From Huiozyma naganishii CBS 8797 (taxonomy: Eukaryota; Ascomycota; Saccharomycetes; Saccharomycetales; Saccharomycetaceae), in NCBI RefSeq assembly GCF_000348985.1, contig NC_035930.1:62001-126000 (forward strand): a stretch of DNA of 64,000 bases, read 5' to 3'. The notes beneath the pieces are model-generated. The model saw only the letters and a list, made by a program, of their open reading frames with translations. It was not told the DNA's origin and did no database searches. The translations under genes were made by a program, and so were the position numbers. Each line of letters begins with the position of its first letter. The stretch's first letter is position 1. This document shows positions 37,289 through 47,509 of the stretch, in pieces.

Positions 37289-38274
37289 GCAAACGGAGTC
37301 AAAAACACGCGGAGCCGGGGAACCGTCCGTGCGGAGTGAGCGCCGCAGCCTTGAAGTGGGGGGGAAAGCGGGGTTTTGTACGGCGGTTTCTGTGCACGCA
37401 CGGCGGGACGTCGTCCCCGACGAAAACTGACGCCTCGTGCAGGAGTGGCGCCGGATTTGGTAATTTTGCCTTCCGGGGCCATTGTTGACCCTTTCCGCAT
37501 GCGGTCTGCGTGCCGTTTTGGGCAAGAGTGTTTCCCGATTTATTGCTTTTCTGCCCTCGCTCACGGCTCTATTGTTCTCCGGGGAAAGAAGTTCCCTCGG
37601 AATTACACGCAGAGCGCGCACGTCCGCCGCGGCGCTTTCTGTGCGGAGCACAGCCTCCGTCCCCTCACGGCGCACGGGAGGTTCTTCCATTTCCTGTGAG
37701 GAGCTGTGCCTTCTAAATTTGCAGAACGGCATCGGAAAAACTATTATTCTCTTTCTTCTCCTCGAGGGACTTTTTCGGGTGTCCCTCCCCCCTCAAGAAC
37801 TCGTCATTTTTCTTTTGTGTGTGTAGCAACCCTTTTAAAGTTAGCCTCTACGGGTTCCACTTCGTAAATCCGTTGTTGGGATGCCCATTATTGTGACCGT
37901 AATCCGGTTTTTATTTTTTTTGCTTTTTGTTTTCTTCTTCCCAACGCATCCCTTCGATGTCACTAAAGTGTAGTTCTAATTTTGCTGTATTCGTTATTTT
38001 CGGCGAATTCTTTAGAAGGAACAATGACGATAGGGATAGTCAACTAACTCCATCCCCCCCCCCACTCCCCCCTCTGGGGGATTTTGTAATAATAAGGAAC
38101 TCCTATGTTTAATGTCTGGATTATGCATCGAGATCCAAGCCACTTCATACTTTTTTTTTGTAGCTATATAAGAATCCTCGACTATTCTCATTACACATCC
38201 TAACAGAACTACTTGTACTGGTTGAACAGATACTATCTTACATAGAAGTCCCCAACACACACATACACATACAA
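37289..38274 (+). promoter_or_regulatory. RCK upstream region
   Basis: 986 bp. The first ~430 bp are GC-rich and open in several frames, but none resembles a protein; S. cerevisiae YGL159W, which lies here, is absent. Toward the gene: CCCCT stress-response (Msn2/4-type) cores at 37789-37793 and 38069-38073, a run of ten C at 38054-38063, and a TATA box TATATAAG at 38165-38172, 103 bp before the ATG. Msn2/4 control is inference. Confidence 0.45.
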
Positions 38275-40068
38275 ATGTTAGGAGGTTTAGAAAAGCTATT
38301 CAACAACACATTCGAAAAAAGCCCGTTCACGGCGGAAAGTTACAATGTCAATGCCACCACGACTTTCAATGAGCCATTCGAGTTCGATTGTGTCGCCAAC
38401 AACAACAACTACAACTACAACGGGATGTACTTGAACCAGAATGTCGATATTGGGGATCTGGAGAATAGGTACTTCACTACCTCTCCACCTTCTATTGGTT
38501 CTGATGTTTCCTTCACGATGCAGGAACCTACTGATCAACAGAGTAACAATTACGGATCCTCTTCGTCATCGGTCACACAGTCACCAATGAAATTCCCAAT
38601 CATGGTGCAAAGAGAGGCTATCCCTGAGGATTACTTTCCAGAACAAGAGGAACTTGAAAATTATACACTGATCAAACAAATCGGTCAAGGTGCTTTCGCA
38701 AAAGTTTTCAAAGCTGTCCCCTCGAGAAACGGGTCCAGAGCATACCTTTTGAATAATTATAGAGAGGTCGCCATTAAAGTCGCTAGGAAACCTGTGGCAG
38801 CTAATGGGAACGACCCAATGGTTGAACAACTTCAATCTCATAGTCGACACCACCAGCACCACCAGCACCACCATCACCACCATCATCACAGGGGGAACAA
38901 GAAGACCCCCAAGACAACAAAACCAGAGGAGATAATGAGTGAGGTTGCCATACATAGAACCGTGTCTCAGGGGACCCCACAGATTGTCCAATTTTTGGAC
39001 TTCCAAGAATCACCATCGTACTATTTTGTTGTTTTAGAGAAAGTAGATGGAGGTGAATTGTTCGACCAGATTATCAAGTACACCTACCTCTCCGAGGATC
39101 TATCCAGACATGTCATCAGACAAGTCGCACTTGCGGTAAAGCATTTGCATGTCCATGGGGTAGTCCACAGAGATATCAAACCAGAAAACATCCTATTTGA
39201 ACCGATCCAATACGTCCCATCTGAGAGACAACATTTCAGGAAATCGGATGATAGGTCCACAAAAGTCGATGAGGGGATGTTTTTCCATGGGATTGGTGGT
39301 GGTGGGATTGGTACTGTCAAATTGACGGATTTCGGTCTCTCCAAATTGATCTACGAAACGAAAACGAACACTCCCTGTGGTACTTTGGGATACACAGCAC
39401 CAGAGGTCATTCGCGAGGACAATTACTCCATGAAGGTAGACATGTGGGGGATTGGATGCGTGCTTTACACCATATTATGTGGATTCCCACCATTCTTTGA
39501 CGACGAACCAAGTCTACTGAGGAAAAACATCTGCGAGGGGAACTACACTTTCTTAGAACCATGGTGGAACGAGATTAGCATTGACGCGAAAAGATGCGTT
39601 TCCCGTCTACTGGAGGTCGACCCGGCGAGAAGGTATGATGTCGATGACTTGCTCAACGACCCATGGCTGAACAGCAGCAACTACGACGCTCAAGCACCAT
39701 GCGAGGATGACCTAGAAACCATAATGGGCCCCCCATCTGTATCGCTGCATTCCAACGATACGACAACCACACCAGTCCCAAGTGTCAGCCGAGCAGATAG
39801 AACTACAATGCTCCACAATGCATTCGTCCAAAGCAACGACGTTCAAAGATCGAGAGACGATAAACGCCAGGTCATACTAGACACTGGCATGATTGCCCCC
39901 GCAACACAGCAAACAAGACAGTATATTGGCGAGCAGAGGTTTCAACAGAACGGTGTATCCAATTTTCTGGGTCTTAACTTACAAGGTTCCAGTCTCTGGA
40001 GGAAGAGAAACCACGGTATCGCTAACCAAATGAGGCATTCCCCATTGGATAATCAGTTCACATGCTAG
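38275..40068 (+). CDS. RCK1: Rck1/Rck2-type MAPK-activated protein kinase
   Basis: Predicted 597 residues (Rck2 610, Rck1 512). A CaMK-related Ser/Thr kinase acting downstream of the Hog1 stress MAPK. An N/S-rich N-terminal tail leads to the kinase domain at about 131-470: glycine loop IGQGAFAKVF, VAIK lysine, HRDIKPENILF, DFGLSK (after the family insert GIGGGGIGTVKLTDF), GTLGYTAPEV and MWGIGCVLYT. It is unusual in having a histidine-rich insertion (residues 189-205, eight His in a row at 198-205) between strand beta-3 and helix alpha-C, where Rck2 has a Lys/Ser-rich insert. The C-terminal tail is N/T/Q-rich. Position next to AIM14 and AMS1 fits RCK1 (YGL158W); the sequence also resembles RCK2, so it may represent the unduplicated gene. 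Confidence 0.9.
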   Translation: MLGGLEKLFNNTFEKSPFTAESYNVNATTTFNEPFEFDCVANNNNYNYNGMYLNQNVDIGDLENRYFTTSPPSIGSDVSFTMQEPTDQQSNNYGSSSSSVTQSPMKFPIMVQREAIPEDYFPEQEELENYTLIKQIGQGAFAKVFKAVPSRNGSRAYLLNNYREVAIKVARKPVAANGNDPMVEQLQSHSRHHQHHQHHHHHHHHRGNKKTPKTTKPEEIMSEVAIHRTVSQGTPQIVQFLDFQESPSYYFVVLEKVDGGELFDQIIKYTYLSEDLSRHVIRQVALAVKHLHVHGVVHRDIKPENILFEPIQYVPSERQHFRKSDDRSTKVDEGMFFHGIGGGGIGTVKLTDFGLSKLIYETKTNTPCGTLGYTAPEVIREDNYSMKVDMWGIGCVLYTILCGFPPFFDDEPSLLRKNICEGNYTFLEPWWNEISIDAKRCVSRLLEVDPARRYDVDDLLNDPWLNSSNYDAQAPCEDDLETIMGPPSVSLHSNDTTTTPVPSVSRADRTTMLHNAFVQSNDVQRSRDDKRQVILDTGMIAPATQQTRQYIGEQRFQQNGVSNFLGLNLQGSSLWRKRNHGIANQMRHSPLDNQFTC

Positions 40069-40376
40069 CGCACAAGTACCCTACAATAGTCATTATAACA
40101 AAAATCTACACGCATCGCACTCATGTGCATACTAATTTCCGATATATATCTATTCAGTTAATATCCCATTATACAAGTAATATACTCATCAGATACGCAT
40201 TCATCATCACCATCGTCACCGACACTCAATTGGACACGTGCCAGACGTTCGGGTAAAAATGTAATAGCAACGTTTCAATAACCTCTATATATAAAAAGGG
40301 GAGATGAGATTAGTTAAACAAACAAGACACGAATATTCCACGAAGGGTGCAAGTCTGAGACTATTGGGAGTGCACC
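40069..40376 (+). promoter_or_regulatory. AMS1 promoter with Reb1-type site and TATA box
   Basis: 308 bp between RCK and AMS1. CGGGTAA at 40250-40256 (reverse complement TTACCCG) is a full Reb1-type core, about 120 bp before the ATG. CTATATATAAAAAGG at about 40284-40298 is a likely TATA box. Nothing else recognisable. Confidence 0.5.
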
Positions 40377-43300
40377 ATGTCCGGATACCAGAGAATTACT
40401 TATGATCCACAATTTAAACCTGTAAGGAACATTTACGAGGACAGGTTGAGACAGTTTATTAGCAAAGGTGGCGATTATGCAGATTTGAACTTGCCCAGAT
40501 TCTACGATAAGGAGAGAATTTCGTTAGATCAGAAGCATGTCAATGTCTCTTGGTACCAGGTTCCATTTGAGGAGGGGAGTAATCCAGTGTCTCCAGATAA
40601 AAGGCCCTCTTGGTCTTCAGTTATTGAAGGTGAGAGAAAAGGGAAACTAGAATTTAAGAAGGCCCACATTGGCCAACCATTTGGGCCGAGCTGGTCAACA
40701 ACGTGGTTCAAGGTCGAATTGAGGGTCCCCTCGAAATGGGTACACTCCGGTGAGCAATTGATCTTTGAATGGAATTGTAACAACGAGGGCGTTGTCATTG
40801 ACCCAGACACCCTCCTACCTGCAACTGCGTTCTCCGGTGGTGAGAGGAAGGAGTATCTGCTACCTAAGAGTAACTCTGGAGAATATTGTTTTTTCATTGA
40901 GGCAGGAAACAATGGGATGTTTGGTTGCGGGGATGGGTCTGATATCAATCCGCCTGATAATAACAGATTTTTCCATTTAGACAGTGCAGATCTTGTCTGG
41001 CCTGATAAAGAAGCTCGTGCACTGTACATTGATTTTTGGATGTTAGGTGATGCTGCCAGAGAATTACCTGATGATACCTGGCAAAAACAAAGGGCTAGAC
41101 AAGTGGCTAACGAAGTGATGGACATGTTTGATTACCGGGACAGAGCTAGTGTCAAAAAATGCCGGGAATTTTTAAAAGAAGCCTATTTTGACCAGTTTCT
41201 AGACTCTCCAGAGGTATACTACAAGGGAGATTCTCAACAGATTACCTCAGTTTATAGTATCGGTAACTGTCACATCGACACCGCCTGGTTATGGCCTTTT
41301 GCAGAAACGAAAAGAAAGATCGTGAGATCCTGGGCCTCCCAATGTACTTTAATGGACGAGTATCCTGAATATCAATTTGCTGCCTCCCAGGCGCAGCAAT
41401 TTAAATGGCTTTTAAAATATCATCCAGATTTCTTCAATAAAGTGCTTATCCCAAAGGTACAGCAGTCCCAATTCATCCCCGTTGGTGGCTCTTGGGTCGA
41501 AAATGACACTAACATTCCCTGTGGTGAGTCCTTAGCAAGACAATTCTTGTACGGTCAAAGATTTTATTTACGTCATTTTGGCTGCAAATCGGACATATTT
41601 TGGCTTCCTGACACCTTTGGTTACTCGTCTCAAGTTCCTCAGATATGCCAACTATCTGGCATAGACAAATTCGTGACCCAAAAGCTTTCTTGGAACAACA
41701 TCAACAGCTTCCCACACTCAACCTTCAATTGGGCTGGTCTTGACGGGTCACAGCTTTTGACACATATGCCCCCTGGAAACACGTACACTGCAGACTCTCA
41801 TTTCGGTGACGTTCTAAGAACCGCCAAACAGAACAAAACAAGCGAAGCTTACCCATCGGGCCTGATGATGTACGGGAAAGGTGACGGTGGTGGTGGTCCG
41901 ACACGCGAGATGCTGGAAAAAATGAGGAGAATCAGGTCGATGAGCAACAAAAACGGAAATGTTATTCCCAAATTAAACGTAGGGAAGTCTGTTGATGATT
42001 TCTACGCAGACATTTTGGCAAAAACGGACAATGGCTGCAAACTACCTACTTGGGAGGGTGAACTGTATTTTGAATTCCACAGGGGAACCTATACTACCCA
42101 TGCTGAATTAAAGAAGTTGATGAGATTTTCCGAAATTGCAATTCACGATCTCGAATGGTTAGCCACAAAAGCCTCTGTGCTATTCCCTAAACACTGCAAA
42201 TACCCAATCAACGAGATTAATGAACTGTGGGAAGACGTATTGTTATGTCAGTTCCACGATGTTTTACCTGGAACTTGCATTGAAATGGTATATAAGTATG
42301 AAGCCGTGCCAATGTTGAAGGAAGTCTTGAAGAAATGTGCCTTACTACAGGCTGAAGTTTTGAAGGCACTAAACAAAGTCGGCACCACAGATAATAACAC
42401 TTACATTACAACCTTACCATGGGCATATCCAGAGTTAACCTTGCAGAACACTAGAGGTCATGAGGCGAGAATTGGGGAGGACAAAGACTCTTACGTTTTA
42501 TCGAACAGCAAGCTGCAAGTCACTATCTGCAAAGAGACCGGTGTTATTGTCAGCGTACTAGACGTATTAACCAATGCCGAGTATATCGATATAAAGAATG
42601 GGAGAAACAAAGCTGGAGCTAATCAATTTGTTTTGTTCGATGATAAACCTCTAAGCTGGCAGGCCTGGGATACAGAATTATACTCTGTGAACCAATATAA
42701 AAATGTTACCAACGTGAAAAATATCAAAGTAAAATCAAACGATGCCAAATGCTGTTCAATCGAAGTGGTATTCTCTATATCCGATGATTGCGAGGTAACA
42801 ACGGAGATTTCATTGAATGCTGTCTCCGCCGAATCTCGCGAATTGAGCAGGGTCGATATTACGACTAATGTTACCAATTGGAATCTGAGAAATCAGTTTT
42901 TGAAGGTTGAATTCCCTGTGAATGTTCGCAGTGAATATGCTTCCTATGAAACACAATTTGGGGTAACAAGAAGACCAACACACTATAACACCTCTTGGGA
43001 TGTGGCAAAGTTTGAAGTTTGTTGCCATAAATTTGCCGATTACTCTGATTTCAGTAAGGGTGTTTCTATCTTGAATGACAGCAAGTATGGGTTTTCTACA
43101 CACGGCAACCTAATGAGACTATCGCTACTACGTTCTTCGAAGGCCCCTGATGCCCATGCCGACATGGGCTCGCATACAATCAAGTACGCTATTTATCCCC
43201 ACCGCAATGGCCTATCAGCAAAAACAGTGAGGTCAGCCCATGATTTCAATCTGGCCCACAGGTACAAGGTACCAATGGCAGTAGCAACTAAGTTTGACCA

Positions 43301-43607
43301 TTTACTTTCCATTTCTGGCGATGAAAATGTTATTCTTTCCAACATAAAAAGAGGCGAAGACGATAAGGCATTGAACTCAGAATATAGTTTGAAACCAAGG
43401 GAGGAAACCAGCATTATTGTAAGGGTGTATGAATCCTTGGGAGGGGAGGCTCATGCTACCCTCAAATTGAACTTGCCTTTACACAAAGTGCTAAAAGTCG
43501 ATAACCTAGAATCCAAGGTTCTTGTGCCGTTGGAAGTTTCCAAGGAGGGGCTGGTTCCGATCCACCTGAGACCATTCGAGATAGCCACTTACAAGTTTAT
43601 TTTTTAA
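40377..43607 (+). CDS. AMS1: Vacuolar alpha-mannosidase
   Basis: 1076 residues (S. cerevisiae 1083). A class II (GH38) alpha-mannosidase that degrades free oligosaccharides in the vacuole. It has no signal peptide and in yeast reaches the vacuole by the Cvt/selective autophagy route (Atg19/Atg34). The catalytic domain begins at about 280 with the zinc-binding GNCHIDTAWLWPF; the nucleophile is D412 in LPDTFGYSSQVPQI; the middle helical-bundle domain includes WEGELYFEFHRGTYTTHA and LLCQFHDVLPGT. The C-terminal beta domain ends FEIATYKFIF. The first ATG (MSGYQRITYDPQFKP) agrees with the family. Followed by CDC43 as in YGL156W-YGL155W. Confidence 0.96.
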   Translation: MSGYQRITYDPQFKPVRNIYEDRLRQFISKGGDYADLNLPRFYDKERISLDQKHVNVSWYQVPFEEGSNPVSPDKRPSWSSVIEGERKGKLEFKKAHIGQPFGPSWSTTWFKVELRVPSKWVHSGEQLIFEWNCNNEGVVIDPDTLLPATAFSGGERKEYLLPKSNSGEYCFFIEAGNNGMFGCGDGSDINPPDNNRFFHLDSADLVWPDKEARALYIDFWMLGDAARELPDDTWQKQRARQVANEVMDMFDYRDRASVKKCREFLKEAYFDQFLDSPEVYYKGDSQQITSVYSIGNCHIDTAWLWPFAETKRKIVRSWASQCTLMDEYPEYQFAASQAQQFKWLLKYHPDFFNKVLIPKVQQSQFIPVGGSWVENDTNIPCGESLARQFLYGQRFYLRHFGCKSDIFWLPDTFGYSSQVPQICQLSGIDKFVTQKLSWNNINSFPHSTFNWAGLDGSQLLTHMPPGNTYTADSHFGDVLRTAKQNKTSEAYPSGLMMYGKGDGGGGPTREMLEKMRRIRSMSNKNGNVIPKLNVGKSVDDFYADILAKTDNGCKLPTWEGELYFEFHRGTYTTHAELKKLMRFSEIAIHDLEWLATKASVLFPKHCKYPINEINELWEDVLLCQFHDVLPGTCIEMVYKYEAVPMLKEVLKKCALLQAEVLKALNKVGTTDNNTYITTLPWAYPELTLQNTRGHEARIGEDKDSYVLSNSKLQVTICKETGVIVSVLDVLTNAEYIDIKNGRNKAGANQFVLFDDKPLSWQAWDTELYSVNQYKNVTNVKNIKVKSNDAKCCSIEVVFSISDDCEVTTEISLNAVSAESRELSRVDITTNVTNWNLRNQFLKVEFPVNVRSEYASYETQFGVTRRPTHYNTSWDVAKFEVCCHKFADYSDFSKGVSILNDSKYGFSTHGNLMRLSLLRSSKAPDAHADMGSHTIKYAIYPHRNGLSAKTVRSAHDFNLAHRYKVPMAVATKFDHLLSISGDENVILSNIKRGEDDKALNSEYSLKPREETSIIVRVYESLGGEAHATLKLNLPLHKVLKVDNLESKVLVPLEVSKEGLVPIHLRPFEIATYKFIF

Positions 43608-43781
43608 GTTGAGAGGTTTTTTCAAGTGAGTATTAACTTCTTATACATATATGAATGATCCACTACATATTTTAGTATCTACTTTGTCACCTTGTGGTTA
43701 TTAGACGTTAGTGAATTATTTTTTTTAATACTATGACTTTTTTATCTTTGAGCCTAAGAGAGCGAACTATAAGAACCTTTG

Positions 43782-44909
43782 ATGGTGAACGTCTCGAGGG
43801 GGAATTGGCCGATGGACCAGGGTCAGAGAAAGCTTGTCAAGTTTTTAGAAAGACATCTAGGGTTGTTACCGGTAACACAAGAGGGGAATGATGTCAATAA
43901 GCTAGCAATTGTATTTTATTCTCTAGAATCATTATCCGCTTTAGACGAGCTTGTCTGCAAAAAGTACCATCCCTATAAGAGCTGGTTGCTTAAACATTAC
44001 ACAACGTGGGTCGATGCCGATGGAAGGGAGCTAGGTGGATTTGTAGGTAGCTTGAACCTGGTTATACCTGGTGTCAATTCACTTAGCCTGGCGAACACGC
44101 TTTTTGCCTTGGTGTGCCTGTTAACGTTATGTGAAAGTTACGAAGAGTTTGAAAATACCGTAGCTCCTCTGCGAAAGCCGATAATCAAATTTATCAAGTG
44201 TTGCCAATTGAAATCTAATGGTGCGTTTGTGTCTGTTCTGAATTATCAGAGCTCTGAGCCTTCCCCAGTTGACCATCACGACTTACGCTTTTGTTACATT
44301 GCAGTATCCATATTATATCTGCTTGGTGATCGTTCAATATCAGATTTCCAGCGACACATCAATGTTGGAAAGCTTATGGAATATATAATGGCACAGAGAT
44401 GCGATGTTGGAGGGTTTGGAGAGTTTGGCGAACCGCACGCGGGCTATACATCTTGTGCCCTTTCTGCGCTCAAATTACTGGGCCAGTTGGACCAACTGCC
44501 AAATACGTACAAGGAGGAGACTATTTTTTGGCTTCTCTCAAGGCAGACATCAGGAGAAGGGTGCGAGTTTTTACAAGAGGGAAAGAATGAGAACTATGAC
44601 GCACTGGATCACGGTGGCTTTCAAGGCCGAGAAAATAAGTTTGCCGATACTTGCTACGTATTCTGGTGCTTGAATTCTCTGCAATGTTTGACACCGGAGT
44701 GGACACAGTTCACTCGGACGGATCTTGCCCGCTCGTTTCTACAGTCGAGGACCCAGAACAGTGTTGTTGGAGGTTTTAGCAAGAACGACGAGGATGATCC
44801 CGACCTGTATCACACTTGCTTAGCTATTGCTGGCTTAAGACTCACAGAGGGCAAGTTTAATGGGGAGCTATGTATTCCATTAGCCTTGTCAGATAAGTTT
44901 CGACTCTAA
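43782..44909 (+). CDS. CDC43: Geranylgeranyltransferase type I beta subunit
   Basis: 375 residues from the ATG at 43782 (S. cerevisiae 376). Beta subunit of GGTase-I, partner of Ram2, which attaches geranylgeranyl to CaaL proteins such as Cdc42 and Rho1. The alpha-alpha barrel repeats are visible (LGGFVGS, GAFVSVLN, DVGGFGEFGEPHAGYTSCALSALKLL). Zinc ligands probably lie in FADTCYVFWCL (Asp, Cys) and LYHTCLAIAGL (His). Sequence before 43782 offers no ATG in frame. Tandem with AMS1 (174 bp) and convergent with LYS5 (36 bp between stops), matching YGL155W/YGL154C. Confidence 0.94.
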   Translation: MVNVSRGNWPMDQGQRKLVKFLERHLGLLPVTQEGNDVNKLAIVFYSLESLSALDELVCKKYHPYKSWLLKHYTTWVDADGRELGGFVGSLNLVIPGVNSLSLANTLFALVCLLTLCESYEEFENTVAPLRKPIIKFIKCCQLKSNGAFVSVLNYQSSEPSPVDHHDLRFCYIAVSILYLLGDRSISDFQRHINVGKLMEYIMAQRCDVGGFGEFGEPHAGYTSCALSALKLLGQLDQLPNTYKEETIFWLLSRQTSGEGCEFLQEGKNENYDALDHGGFQGRENKFADTCYVFWCLNSLQCLTPEWTQFTRTDLARSFLQSRTQNSVVGGFSKNDEDDPDLYHTCLAIAGLRLTEGKFNGELCIPLALSDKFRL

Positions 44910-44945
44910 CCAGGAAGTCCCCAAACTTTGACTTATTGAATATAT

Positions 44946-45728
44946 TTATGCGTATGCGTTTAATCCAAGGACCTTTAGCACTTCATCAAAAGATACAGTA
45001 ACTAATCGAGGAGTCTCTAGACACAATTGGAGGTCCACATCGTCACAACATACACTGATGACCTCTCTGCGATGGTCGATCCATATGGTGTGGTAGATAA
45101 CGGGCCTGTCTGGATTTATACACTTCCGGAATGTCTTTAGATGCATGTCTACGATACCAAAATCGATCTGCTTCAAGTCAGAGTTCAGACCGTTGCCAAT
45201 GTATTTCGTGTAGCATTCCTTCAATGACCAATAAAAGGCAAACTTCTCATGGATGTTCCCGAGAGGGCTTGCCACGTAACCGTACTCTTCTTCCGTAAAT
45301 ATGTCCCGGTACAGTTCTACTTCATTCGGCGTCTTGAGGTCCGCAGGTGACGCAATATCGATACCAACTTCAAAGTTCCCGATATTTTTGGGACAACATG
45401 CCACGTACATTGCCACGTACTTATCGCCGTTGGTCATGCTAAACGCCAATTTCTTATCTACAAGCTCGTTTATCAGAAAGGGTTTGCCCCAAGGCCCTCT
45501 ACCGAATTGTAGCGCATCGTAGCTAGAACAGTTCGAGTACAACAAACAGCCGTATATCTGTAATAGCCTATTGCACAGTGCTTTGTTCTGATCACACCGT
45601 GCCCTCTTCCGCAGAATGCCCGTCTGCCACGACAATGGCAGCAACCTCATTGCCGTTTCAAAGACGAAGTCATCGCGTAGCCCAGCGGTCTCGACATCTA
45701 GCACCAATATCGAACCCCCAGTTATCAT
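44946..45728 (-). CDS. LYS5: Phosphopantetheinyl transferase activating alpha-aminoadipate reductase
   Basis: 260 residues (S. cerevisiae 272). A Sfp-type 4'-phosphopantetheinyl transferase that primes the carrier domain of Lys2 with the coenzyme A-derived arm, as needed for lysine biosynthesis. Key motifs are EVGIDIASP (magnesium ligand Asp), FYWSLKECYTKYIGNGL (the W/FxxKEA-type motif with the catalytic Glu and Lys) and GPWGKPFL (the GRWGKP-like P1 loop). Start at the first ATG (MITGGSILVLDVETAG). Divergent from PEX14 with 196 bp between starts, in the YGL154C/YGL153W arrangement. Confidence 0.94.
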   Translation of the reverse strand: MITGGSILVLDVETAGLRDDFVFETAMRLLPLSWQTGILRKRARCDQNKALCNRLLQIYGCLLYSNCSSYDALQFGRGPWGKPFLINELVDKKLAFSMTNGDKYVAMYVACCPKNIGNFEVGIDIASPADLKTPNEVELYRDIFTEEEYGYVASPLGNIHEKFAFYWSLKECYTKYIGNGLNSDLKQIDFGIVDMHLKTFRKCINPDRPVIYHTIWIDHRREVISVCCDDVDLQLCLETPRLVTVSFDEVLKVLGLNAYA

Positions 45729-45924
45729 TAATACGGTTCAGCGGGGCGCATAGACCAGTTAATGCCCCTCCTTGTGGTGCCACCAACTGCTGTTACGAGC
45801 TCATCGAACGCACCTCCAATTATCATTCGATGTGAACAAAAAGTGATGTTTTGTGTCAAACTCGAACACACTCAGTTAACGTCACTGTACACAGAGAGAA
45901 AGAGAGAAACCAGCAGTCTCACGT

Positions 45925-47073
45925 ATGTCTGAACCAGCTGGAGTCTCTGGGATGTTACCTGGAAGCGGCGACGGGAAGGATGCAAGCGGATTTACAGGTA
46001 CAACGCCTGCCGCCTTGATACAGTCGGCGGTTGCATTTCTGAACGACCCTCAGGTCAAGAACGCTCCCCTGAACAAGAAGATTGAGTTTCTACAAACGAA
46101 GGGTCTGGACGAGGCACATATCGAGACTGCCCTTGCTGAGGCACGCAAGGGGACTCCACAGTTGCCAACAGATTCGGATAAATACGTGTATGAGACTCTG
46201 CCTCCCCCGCCGTTGCCACAACGGGACTGGAAGGATTATTTTGTTATGGCTACTGTCACAGCAGGGTTGTTTTACGGTGTTTATGAGATGACGAGGCGGT
46301 ACGTGATCCCCAGTATCTTGCCCGAATCGAAATCCAAATTGGAGCAGGATAAAGACGAGATCAAAGAACAGTTCGACAAAGTGCAGAAACTGCTGGATGG
46401 TATCGAGCAAGAACAAAGCGAATTCAAGGAACAAGAGAGGAGGAAACTGGATGAACTGGATGATACTATCGGTCTTTTGCAAACGTCACTGGAGGATAGT
46501 ACACGGGCCCGTGAAAAGATGGATGACGACTTCAGGTTGCTGAAGTCGGAGATGACCGGCTTGCAATCTGAGATTGACAAGTTTGTGTCGAATAATGGCA
46601 GCGTGAAGGAGTTGAAGAAGATTAACGAGGAGCTATTATCACTCAAGAACCTGATAAAGAGCTCGTCCACAATCCCCAAGATGGACTCACCGCGCCCGAG
46701 CCCAACTCAAGAGGACTCCAATCCGTCTGCAAAACAGGTAACATCAATGGATGATCTGTTACGTCAGGGAAGTAAGACTCCTCTCGGGAATGGCGGTGGT
46801 GTGCCTGGCGTCGATGCGATCCCATCTGCTTCCGAGCTTTTGTCGAAGATGAGTTTTGGGGACAAGGGCGAAACTGCAGACGCACATACAAGCGTTCCAG
46901 CATGGAAGCAGGCCAGAGAACAGAATCCACAGATCACGGATCACTCTCTCCCAGCTTGGCAAAGAGACAATGCTCAAAATGAGGGCAACAAGACCGAGGT
47001 TCCATTTTGGCAAAGAGCGCTAGAGGATACCCAGGAGCAGCAGAGCAACGAATTGGACGGTATGGCGTCCTGA
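45925..47073 (+). CDS. PEX14: Pex14, peroxisomal import docking protein
   Basis: 382 residues (S. cerevisiae 341). Membrane-associated docking factor for the Pex5 and Pex7 cargo receptors at the peroxisome, in complex with Pex13 and Pex17. A conserved N-terminal helical domain lies at about 27-74 (LIQSAVAFLNDPQVKNAPLN, KKIEFLQTKGLDE). A proline motif PPPPLPQRDW (93-102) matches the Pex13 SH3 ligand of yeast Pex14. A hydrophobic span (104-125) and a long coiled coil (about 138-245) follow. The Ser/Pro-rich tail carries three VPAW/LPAW/VPFW motifs (W327, W345, W362). First ATG chosen. The neighbours match YGL153W. Confidence 0.94.
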   Translation: MSEPAGVSGMLPGSGDGKDASGFTGTTPAALIQSAVAFLNDPQVKNAPLNKKIEFLQTKGLDEAHIETALAEARKGTPQLPTDSDKYVYETLPPPPLPQRDWKDYFVMATVTAGLFYGVYEMTRRYVIPSILPESKSKLEQDKDEIKEQFDKVQKLLDGIEQEQSEFKEQERRKLDELDDTIGLLQTSLEDSTRAREKMDDDFRLLKSEMTGLQSEIDKFVSNNGSVKELKKINEELLSLKNLIKSSSTIPKMDSPRPSPTQEDSNPSAKQVTSMDDLLRQGSKTPLGNGGGVPGVDAIPSASELLSKMSFGDKGETADAHTSVPAWKQAREQNPQITDHSLPAWQRDNAQNEGNKTEVPFWQRALEDTQEQQSNELDGMAS

Positions 47074-47509
47074 ATGTAACGAAACGAATTTTGGGAGTGG
47101 AAAGGATAAGGCACGGGGGATACCCGTGATACTTCATATATATAACGTATATACTGTGACACACCTCTCGGTATAATCTAGGTCCAGAGCTCTAATGCAG
47201 TACGTTCCGGTGGAAAAGCGTCTCCCTCGCCGAAGAGTCAAAGCTTTGAAAGGGGAAAACATTGAAGGAATTGTTCGAGGCAATGGTCTACTTGGGAAGT
47301 GCAGAGACGTGGGTAGAATGTTCTCGGAGCTGGTGCCCTAACTGTCCAGCGCCTTGACACCTGGGGCCCAACGTCGCTTTAAACGACGTAGCCGCATACT
47401 GAAAAATCACGAATTCTGAAGGTTTAAAAATGCTTATAGAGACGTCCCCAGGCACTGCACCGTTCAGACCTGATACAAGTGCTGCGCTGCCCGGTACCTC
47501 CTTGGAGAA
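47074..47509 (+). other. PEX14-NUT1 intergenic region
   Basis: 436 bp. An AT-rich TATATATAACGTATATA stretch at about 47136-47152 probably belongs to the PEX14 3' end. I see no RNA gene, repeat or well-defined promoter element before NUT1. Confidence 0.4.

Noticed and set aside
37121..37826. A 203-codon minus-strand frame and 107-114-codon plus-strand frames after AIM14
   Set aside because: They overlap the conserved AIM14 end or each other, lie in GC-rich DNA, and do not resemble YGL159W or any known protein.
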